From contig CAZDBS010000020.1 in the NCBI GenBank assembly GCA_964503775.1, positions 1 to 10,689 on the forward strand: a stretch of 10,689 bases of DNA, written 5' to 3'. Positions 5,735 to 10,689 of the stretch are shown in pieces; the first letter of the stretch is position 1; each line of letters begins with the position of its first letter. This DNA is from CAZDBS01 sp964503775 (GTDB lineage Bacteria; Patescibacteriota; Saccharimonadia; Saccharimonadales; CAZDBS01). A program made the position numbers and the translations under genes. Below the pieces are notes generated by a model that was not told the origin of the DNA, did not search any database, and worked only from the letters and a program-made list of their open reading frames with translations.

Positions 5735-8323
5735 CTAAGGACCAGTCGGTCGTGTACGGCTTACTTGAGCGCGGACCTCTTCATAATCTCGAGCAATAGT
5801 GCCATTCATAGCTGTGAGTGTGCTTGCTGGATCCGATGTTGTTGTGCCGCCAAGGACAACAAAGCCCGGGGCCGGTGGAGGTGGAGGTCCACCAGGTACT
5901 GGCGGCGGTGGAGGTACCGCGCCAGGGGTAGATTGATAACCAAAGACTGGCGAGACGCGACGACGGGTTGGATTTGCGGGATCTGTATCAATTCGTAAGG
6001 CATTTTCAAAGATTGACTTAGCCTCAGCATCATCGAATCCGCCCTCCTGCTGGGCGAGAGCGAGTGATTCAAGCGAACGACGATAGCGGCTATCTGCTTC
6101 TCTGTACTCGGCCGAATCTGCGCCATACTGCTGGTTCGCGAGCTGACGACTTACAAAGCGCGTGCCAATATCTGCACTCATGGCTTCTGCCACAGCGCGT
6201 TTGGCGTCTTCGTTGCTAAGTTTGGAGAAGTCGCTTTGATCCATACTTGAGACACGCTGGGCAAGTTCGCCCATAACTTCCGCGCGATTGGTCGTCATAG
6301 TCATCACCCTACCATCTCCACCCAATCTATAACCACCCTGATCTGCGCGGCCAGCAGCTTTTGCAGCTCCAGCCATTTGCGATACGATGGCTGCCCGGAC
6401 GCCACGATCTTCAATCACGTCATTCATAGCACCAAACGTTGCGTCTCGCGCCCGTCCAGAACTTGCAACTTTTTGTGCGGCTGCAATAACGTATTCACGT
6501 TTCCCAGCGAATTGCATCATGTCACGAAGAGCGTTGGCCGAAGTCGTGAAGCCATCAGCATCTTTTTCAGCTCTCGCTGCTCGTGCCGTTAAGTCTGCCT
6601 GTAAAGCAAAATTTCCAGCTGCAGCAGCAGCCGTGGCGTTAGCACGATGCTGCGATGCTTCAAGTCGTCGATCGCGTGATTGTTGTTCGAGTTGCAAAGC
6701 GCGGCGCTCGATTTCCCGTCTGCTTCCTCGTGCCCCAACAAAATCATTGAGCGCATCACCGTCAGAAATATTCTTAGCTTCAAGGTCCTTTGTTGCGTCG
6801 GCCGCTCCAACAGTAGCCATGGTTCGGTACTGAGAGCGCTTTGCTTCGCCATAGGTGCCTGGTACGTATGCGCGCGGGGATCGAGTCAAGCCTCGTGCCA
6901 AGAAGTTTCCAGCACGTGCTGCAACATTGTCGCCTCCGAAGCGATTATTAACTCGGGATTTGGCACGGTTTCGGGCGGTCCTTTCCGTATCCCACTTCTT
7001 GGTGCGATCTATCAAGCCTTTGTTTCGATCATTAATAACACCCGAGAGCTGCCCGATTAATCCGCCAGCAAACTTGAAGGTTAGAGGGATCAAGAAATAC
7101 GGACCAAAATAACATATTAGGGCTAGGATCTTGTTCCCTCCCCCGGCCGGGTCGTTTGCCTCGCCACTGCCGAGAAAAATATTCGCGAATACAGCCCCAA
7201 TACTTAAGAAAAGCATTACCAGCGGATACATAATTAATGCTCTGCTGAATAAATCCCACCATTTTTTGAACCACCCCTCCAGCCCCGGTACTGCTCTGGC
7301 AGCGATGGCTATGGGTGAAACCACCAGAAGCGCTATAACCACTACTTTTCTGAAAGTCAACACAATAAATGCCATAAGAAATCCGAGGAGTGCAGAGATT
7401 GCAATAGGTAGTATTGCAATAAGTCCAAGGGCTGCTCCAGCAATGCCGGCCAGACCCAAGAAGCCGACAACGTTGCCGCTAGTTCCTTCGAAATTAATCA
7501 TGTCAACAGCGCGCGTACTACCATCTTTTACATCAGTAATGAACGAATTAATCACAAGGCCTTCAATACCTGAACCTATACCATTAGATACTCGTATAAA
7601 AAACGTAAGCCCGACCCACGATAACTGGATCATAATAATAGCGATAAGCAATTTTGGAAGCATTTTCTTGATAGTGTAGTTATCAAACGGGCCAAAAGAG
7701 AGTGCCGTACTGAAAACCATGATGAGTGTTGCGATAACAATCAACACTGTTGATAATCGAGCAAAATTTTGCCAGGCTTTTCGAGTACCTTGATATTTAC
7801 CATTGGCATCGAGGCCGAGTTCGGACGATTTAATCTCTAAGACTGATTTGATATGTTCTTTCAGAGAGGTAAGTGTGCGATCGATAAGGTCAACGATCGG
7901 GCACATAATCCAACCCAAGCTTAGCCCAGCGTTGTAACAGTTTTTCTCATCAGTGGTCGGCTGGCCGTCAGTAGAACTGCCAGTGCTAGCGGATGTTGGA
8001 TTTTGAACTGCTACATTACCGCCCGTCCCATTGTCACCAATACATGCTTGATCGACGGTAGTTCCTTGACCAAGCGCTCTTACCATGCCGTTACTACAGG
8101 TGATAGTGGCAGTTGCATTACAAAGTGACGGTCCTTGCGTTACTTGTTGAGGGAGGAGGTTTATGGAGTTGCCGTTGGGGCATTTGTATGCGGTCGCTGT
8201 TTGTGCGGATGCGGTTGGAACCGAGAAGATAGAAGCAAACAGCCCACCAAAAAAGGCGCTAACAACAAATACCACTAGCAATTGGTGCACAAGTGGTGGC
8301 TTATGCGATCGTATAAACTTCAC
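5735..8323 (-). CDS. VirB6/TrbL-like polytopic T4SS protein with secreted Cys-rich N-terminus and long polyproline tail
   Basis: This is the likely inner-membrane channel component of the T4SS. I place the start at GTG 8323 rather than the longer TTG 8359, giving 862 aa. The TTG is itself part of a -35 hexamer (TTGATA), and the GTG gives a textbook signal peptide: basic KFIRSHK, a hydrophobic core, and cleavage after ASA near residue 40. Residues 41-185 are extracytoplasmic with six cysteines (48, 68, 76, 94, 129, 141). Six to eight membrane helices lie within 191-422, including LSTVLIVIATLIMVFSTAL (191-209) and the Gly/Ala-rich 285-345. The remaining ~440 residues are cytoplasmic: Arg/Lys-rich just after the last helix, an Ala/Arg/Glu coiled-coil-like stretch (535-590), then two Pro5 runs at 804-808 and 813-817. 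VirB6 proteins are usually about 300 aa, so this is an extended form, comparable in architecture to the extended VirB6 proteins known from Rickettsiales. Homology is inferred from topology and context rather than a unique motif. Confidence 0.85.
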   Translation of the reverse strand: MKFIRSHKPPLVHQLLVVFVVSAFFGGLFASIFSVPTASAQTATAYKCPNGNSINLLPQQVTQGPSLCNATATITCSNGMVRALGQGTTVDQACIGDNGTGGNVAVQNPTSASTGSSTDGQPTTDEKNCYNAGLSLGWIMCPIVDLIDRTLTSLKEHIKSVLEIKSSELGLDANGKYQGTRKAWQNFARLSTVLIVIATLIMVFSTALSFGPFDNYTIKKMLPKLLIAIIMIQLSWVGLTFFIRVSNGIGSGIEGLVINSFITDVKDGSTRAVDMINFEGTSGNVVGFLGLAGIAGAALGLIAILPIAISALLGFLMAFIVLTFRKVVVIALLVVSPIAIAARAVPGLEGWFKKWWDLFSRALIMYPLVMLFLSIGAVFANIFLGSGEANDPAGGGNKILALICYFGPYFLIPLTFKFAGGLIGQLSGVINDRNKGLIDRTKKWDTERTARNRAKSRVNNRFGGDNVAARAGNFLARGLTRSPRAYVPGTYGEAKRSQYRTMATVGAADATKDLEAKNISDGDALNDFVGARGSRREIERRALQLEQQSRDRRLEASQHRANATAAAAAGNFALQADLTARAARAEKDADGFTTSANALRDMMQFAGKREYVIAAAQKVASSGRARDATFGAMNDVIEDRGVRAAIVSQMAGAAKAAGRADQGGYRLGGDGRVMTMTTNRAEVMGELAQRVSSMDQSDFSKLSNEDAKRAVAEAMSADIGTRFVSRQLANQQYGADSAEYREADSRYRRSLESLALAQQEGGFDDAEAKSIFENALRIDTDPANPTRRRVSPVFGYQSTPGAVPPPPPVPGGPPPPPAPGFVVLGGTTTSDPASTLTAMNGTIARDYEEVRAQVSRTRPTGP

Positions 8324-8330
8324 GAATGCA

Positions 8331-8359
8331 ATTGTATCAGGGACCAAGGGCGCTATCAA
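8331..8359 (-). promoter_or_regulatory. Promoter of the VirB6-like gene; fixes the GTG start at 8323
   Basis: On the minus strand, -35 TTGATA (8359-8354; 5/6 match) is followed by a 17-nt spacer ending in TGA (extended -10) and -10 TACAAT (8336-8331; 5/6 match). The -10 ends seven bases before the GTG at 8323. Transcription should therefore start at or one base from the GTG, excluding the upstream TTG 8359 as a start codon. This is the best-scoring promoter in the window by eye. Confidence 0.72.
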
Positions 8360-8382
8360 TTCAATGCCTTATATATGTCATC

Positions 8383-8411
8383 TTGTGAAGAACTCACGCC
8401 TGTTGTACGAT
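8383..8411 (+). promoter_or_regulatory. Divergent promoter of the pilin operon
   Basis: On the plus strand, TTGTGA (8383-8388; 4/6) is followed by a 17-nt spacer and TACGAT (8406-8411; 4/6), ending nine bases before the ATG at 8421. The predicted transcript leader is only two or three nucleotides, and no Shine-Dalgarno precedes the ATG. The two divergent -35 elements are 23 nt apart, so the two half-clusters could be controlled from one site. The weak GTGA-N5-TCAC inverted repeat at 8385-8397 overlaps this -35 and could be an operator, but it is short enough to be chance. Confidence 0.5.
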
Positions 8412-8420
8412 TACTCTGTA

Positions 8421-9647
8421 ATGATCTCGAGAAAAATAAACACAGTCATCGCAGTAGTCGGCGTGCTTATGATCGGGTTTTTCTGCCATATGGGCCAAGC
8501 CCATGCGACAGATCCGGTACTGGATACCCCAAGTCTTTCCAACAGAGATGTGCAAGCCAAGTGGATTGATCGTGCGACGATCCAATTGACTGTCAAAGGC
8601 GCGGTGATGAGGTTTTTTGATGCTAATCTCGATGATAAAGGCAGTAACGACCACAATTACAAGGTCATCACAGAAGATTCAACATGTCAGCAGAGCCAGA
8701 TCAATTTCAAAGATGGGGGCGATATCACGCTCGATAGCGTCGACAGCTACATGCCGGGCAAGCTGACCTTTTGGGGCAAAATTGCTGGCTCGGTTGGTAG
8801 TAGTTCGGCAAACGGCTGTGTGCTTACCCACCCCGACCCTTTCACGCTCGCTACGATTAGCAATAAGGAAAACGTCAACGTCGTTTTCAAACAGCTCGAT
8901 GCATCCACCATCATCCGCGTAGACAATAGCGGAGACTGGAAGTTCACAAAAAGCTCGACCAATCCCAGCATTTACCTAAGGACTACGCAGAATGGAGATG
9001 CGTGTCAGGATTTTGTCCTGGTTAATGGCAGTGCAGTTGCGTTATATGAGATAAAGAGTGGTAATGATAGCGGCAGTAGTGATGCGACAAAAGTTGTTAA
9101 TCGGTATTTTCCTGGCTGCAAACTTGCACACAATGATGTATTTGGAGTCGGTATGGGCTCGGCAATCCCCTTGGGTTCAATCGGCAGTGGAGTGACTCCG
9201 GGTTCACATACCTCGAATGGTCAAACATCTACAGGCGGTGGATCGTCGAGTAGTGGTCAGCCAACTGCCGTCTCAGTTTGTGGTGTTGACGTTAATGGAG
9301 ACAGTGTAATCGATCAGAAGGACCAAGATCCTAACGGAGACGGTACTATATCCAATGAAGAGAAAGCAGCATTTGAAAAGGGCTGTGATACCGAATGCAA
9401 AGATGATGGCTATGGAAGCTGTATATATAAATATGTCAACGTATTTATCAACTTCCTGACAGCGGGTGTTGGCGTGGTTATTATAATCATGGTTATTATC
9501 GGTGGCATCCAGTATTCGACGTCAAGTGGAGATCCAAATGCTACCGGTGCTGCGAAGGCGCGTATTGCTAATGCGCTCATCGCGCTCATCGCGTTTATAC
9601 TGATGTATGCTGTGTTGCAATGGCTAATCCCGGGTGGAGCATTCTGA
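8421..9647 (+). CDS. Secreted fusion protein: lumenal domain, two EF-hand-like calcium loops, VirB2/TrbC-like pilin C-terminus
   Basis: The start is set at ATG 8421 (408 aa). It begins a clear signal peptide (MISRK, hydrophobic core, cleavage after AHA near residue 29), whereas the upstream part of the open frame is antisense to the VirB6-like gene. Residues 30-245 form an unrecognised, mostly beta-like extracytoplasmic domain. A Gly/Ser/Thr-rich linker spans 246-282. Two adjacent calcium-loop motifs follow: DVNGDSVIDQKD (290-301) and DPNGDGTISNEE (303-314). The second matches the canonical EF-hand loop at positions 1, 3, 5, 6, 8 and 12. Four cysteines (287, 322, 326, 334) flank them. The C-terminus has two membrane helices (about 337-361 and 382-404) separated by the loop STSSGDPNATGAAKAR, as in VirB2-type T4SS pilins. 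Its TGA stop shares one base with the next ATG. The pilin-like part and the secretion signal are well supported; calcium binding is inferred from motif only. Confidence 0.85.
   Translation: MISRKINTVIAVVGVLMIGFFCHMGQAHATDPVLDTPSLSNRDVQAKWIDRATIQLTVKGAVMRFFDANLDDKGSNDHNYKVITEDSTCQQSQINFKDGGDITLDSVDSYMPGKLTFWGKIAGSVGSSSANGCVLTHPDPFTLATISNKENVNVVFKQLDASTIIRVDNSGDWKFTKSSTNPSIYLRTTQNGDACQDFVLVNGSAVALYEIKSGNDSGSSDATKVVNRYFPGCKLAHNDVFGVGMGSAIPLGSIGSGVTPGSHTSNGQTSTGGGSSSSGQPTAVSVCGVDVNGDSVIDQKDQDPNGDGTISNEEKAAFEKGCDTECKDDGYGSCIYKYVNVFINFLTAGVGVVIIIMVIIGGIQYSTSSGDPNATGAAKARIANALIALIAFILMYAVLQWLIPGGAF
9636..9639 (+). promoter_or_regulatory. Ribosome binding site GGAG deciding the 9647 start
   Basis: GGAG (within GGGTGGAGC) lies seven bases before ATG 9647, inside the last codons of the preceding gene. 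It favours this ATG over the in-frame upstream ATG at 9620, which would bury the signal peptide nine residues in. Confidence 0.7.
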
Positions 9648-10207
9648 TGAGAAATAGGTTTATTACATATTGCTCTGCAATCCTATTTGCTCTCACACTG
9701 GCCTTTGTGGGCCTAGGCTCAACGAGTCAAAAAGCTAGTGCGATAAATTTTGCTTGTTCTAATGGTGAGACAATCAGTTCAGATGGTCTTTTGACGCAAC
9801 AGGAAATTGATAAACAATGTAGCACTCAAGCAGCGTGCAAGACCCATGATTTTTTGGGCATACCACCTTGGTACAAGTATCTAACTTTGGATAAGTCAAA
9901 TGATTGCCACCCCACTATCGATTTTGACAATCACCCTGATGACATCTGGAAGATTGGCGCGGCTTTGATCGAAATCCTCCTTCGACTCGGGGGGCTTATC
10001 GTTGTGATGTGGATTATCTTGACTGGTTTTATGTTCATGACCTCTAACGGTAATCCTGACGCGGTGAAACAAGTGCGTAATCGGTTAATATACGCGGGTG
10101 TCGGGCTCGCAATTATCATCCTCTCGGCGTCATTCGTGTCGTTTATCGGTCGACGACTAACGAGAGCACCAACCAGTAGTTTATATCAAGTGAGGAGCAT
10201 CACATGA
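9647..10207 (+). CDS. VirB2-like T4SS pilin protein with Cys-rich lumenal domain
   Basis: This 186-aa protein starts with a signal peptide (MRNRF, hydrophobic to about residue 24, cleavage after ASA at 32). Its lumenal part, about 33-100, has five cysteines (37, 58, 64, 87 and, before cleavage, 9). It includes a C-S-N-G...C unit and the stretch DFLGIPPWYKYLTLD (68-82), which resembles secreted pilin-like proteins of Saccharibacteria. Two membrane helices (about 104-131 and 147-167) are separated by the short polar loop TSNGNPDAVKQVRNR, the same layout as the C-terminus of the preceding gene and the whole of the next one. It overlaps the previous stop by one base (TGATG) and the next start by four (ATGA), so translation is probably coupled. 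Likely role: pilus or surface subunit, or inner-membrane adaptor, of the T4SS. The paralogy is visible by eye; the precise role is inferred. Confidence 0.82.
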   Translation: MRNRFITYCSAILFALTLAFVGLGSTSQKASAINFACSNGETISSDGLLTQQEIDKQCSTQAACKTHDFLGIPPWYKYLTLDKSNDCHPTIDFDNHPDDIWKIGAALIEILLRLGGLIVVMWIILTGFMFMTSNGNPDAVKQVRNRLIYAGVGLAIIILSASFVSFIGRRLTRAPTSSLYQVRSIT

Positions 10208-10509
10208 GTGTGCGATCGCTGTATTTTGCAGTCGAGCAGACTATCAATGGCACGGGTGCTAAAGTCGATATCCCAAAAGTAGAAGCTGAAAATGTCGTCG
10301 CGAATCTTTTGTCGTTTTTCTTCGCCATCATGGGGTCAGTTGCGGTCCTGATGGTCGTCATCGGTGCCATCAAGATGGTCTATGCCCAAGGTGATCCGCA
10401 AAATGCCGCCAAAGCTCGGAATACCATCATCTATGCAGTATTTGGTTTGATCATCAGTATGGCCGCTTTTGGTCTCGTCAAATTTTTCACCGGGGAGATT
10501 AAACTATGA
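10204..10509 (+). CDS. Minimal VirB2/TrbC-like pilin
   Basis: This 101-aa protein is close to the mature size of VirB2-type pilins. After a short amphipathic leader (1-30, no obvious signal peptide) it has two hydrophobic helices, about 32-60 and 72-95. They are separated by AQGDPQNAAKARN (61-73), a positively charged loop expected on the cytoplasmic side. GAGGAG at 10192-10197 lies six bases before the ATG, and the ATG overlaps the previous TGA by four bases. It is the best candidate for the actual pilus subunit in this window, because the two preceding paralogues carry bulky lumenal domains. The lack of a cleavable N-terminal signal differs from Agrobacterium VirB2, so it could instead be a membrane-resident accessory paralogue. 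Confidence 0.82.
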   Translation: MSVRSLYFAVEQTINGTGAKVDIPKVEAENVVANLLSFFFAIMGSVAVLMVVIGAIKMVYAQGDPQNAAKARNTIIYAVFGLIISMAAFGLVKFFTGEIKL

Positions 10510-10689
10510 GACTACGACGAGGTATCACTTCCCTGTTTGCAATACTGAGCATTATGACACTACAGCTTGGAGCGATGCCGGTTGTATATGCCGAGGAATT
10601 TGATCCCGTGAAGAACGTTTGTGACAAAATCAATGGTCAGGGTGAGTTTTGTTCGTCAGCCGGAAAAGCCGATCCGCTGACTGGTACTG
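10506..10689 (+). CDS. Secreted T4SS-associated protein, truncated at window end
   Basis: Only the first 61 codons are present. They encode a basic n-region (MRLRRG), a hydrophobic core and probable cleavage after VYA near residue 29, then an acidic start to the mature chain with two cysteines in KNVCDKINGQGEFCSSAG. GGGGAG at 10492-10497 lies eight bases before the ATG, which overlaps the previous TGA by four bases. Given its place in the run it is likely another pilin-like protein with a lumenal domain, but the membrane helices that would prove it lie outside the window. Confidence 0.75.
   Translation, partial: MRLRRGITSLFAILSIMTLQLGAMPVVYAEEFDPVKNVCDKINGQGEFCSSAGKADPLTGT

Noticed and set aside
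5873..5925. Imperfect GGTGGAGGT-like repeats on the plus strand
   Set aside because: They are simply the complement of codons for the proline runs in the VirB6-like tail and not an independent DNA repeat.
6387..6833. 148-codon plus-strand open frame, Ala/Ser/Arg-rich
   Set aside because: It is antisense to the Ala/Arg/Glu-rich tail of the VirB6-like gene, with no ribosome site or recognisable domain.
7131..7679. 182-codon plus-strand open frame
   Set aside because: It is fully antisense to the membrane-helix region of the VirB6-like gene; the composition (Ile/Ala/Ser/Pro-rich, no motif) is what antisense of hydrophobic helices gives.
8163..8420. 86-codon upstream extension of the plus-strand 408-aa gene's open frame
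   Set aside because: It runs antisense through the VirB6-like signal peptide and both promoters, its residues look like a shadow frame, and the signal peptide only begins at ATG 8421.
9620..9646. Upstream in-frame ATG for the 186-aa pilin-like gene
   Set aside because: It lies inside the preceding gene, lacks a ribosome site and would displace the signal peptide; GGAG at 9636-9639 serves ATG 9647.

Overview
The window is a type IV secretion / conjugation-like (T4SS) gene cluster. It is laid out as two divergent transcription units that face away from a 97-nt intergenic region at 8324-8420. The likely source is a Patescibacteria/CPR bacterium, and Candidatus Saccharibacteria (TM7) is the best guess. 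That guess rests on the gene set and protein flavour: a PrgI-family protein, a VirB4 whose N-terminal TraC-like domain is a separate gene, a very long VirB6/TrbL-like protein, and a tandem set of Sec-dependent pilin-like proteins with short G-[DN]-P...[AV]-[KR]-x-R loops. TGA is used as a stop at tight ATGA/TGATG overlaps, so the UGA-recoded CPR lineages (Gracilibacteria, Absconditabacteria) are unlikely. No marker gene is present, so the taxonomy is inference.

Minus-strand unit, read from 8323 down to 1: a VirB6/TrbL-like polytopic membrane protein with a secreted Cys-rich N-terminus and a ~440-residue cytoplasmic tail (8323-5735); an unrecognised soluble 637-aa protein (5681-3768); a PrgI-family membrane protein (3730-2825); a TraC/VirB4 N-domain protein (2776-1934); the VirB4 ATPase (1934-18); and the probable start of a further gene at the window edge. 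Plus-strand unit, from 8421 to the end: a 408-aa secreted protein fusing a lumenal domain, two calcium-loop motifs and a VirB2-like C-terminus; a 186-aa pilin-like protein; a 101-aa minimal VirB2-like pilin; and a truncated secreted protein. The last three starts overlap the preceding stops by 1-4 bases.

The genes fit one machine. The VirB4 ATPase, with its separately encoded partner domain, would dock on PrgI/VirB6 at the cytoplasmic membrane to drive assembly and transport, and the VirB2-like proteins would form the pilus or surface part. VirD4, relaxase and cell-wall hydrolase genes are not in the window.

The most notable regulatory feature is that every gene that appears to head a transcript (8421, 8323, 5681, 3730) lacks a Shine-Dalgarno sequence and has a sigma70-type -10 box ending only 6-9 nt before the start codon. 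This predicts leaderless or nearly leaderless mRNAs. The internal plus-strand operon genes instead have clear GGAG-type ribosome sites. This pattern also moves the VirB6 start to a GTG at 8323. No tRNA, rRNA, CRISPR array, insertion sequence or convincing terminator was found, and no gene-free stretch exceeds 100 nt.
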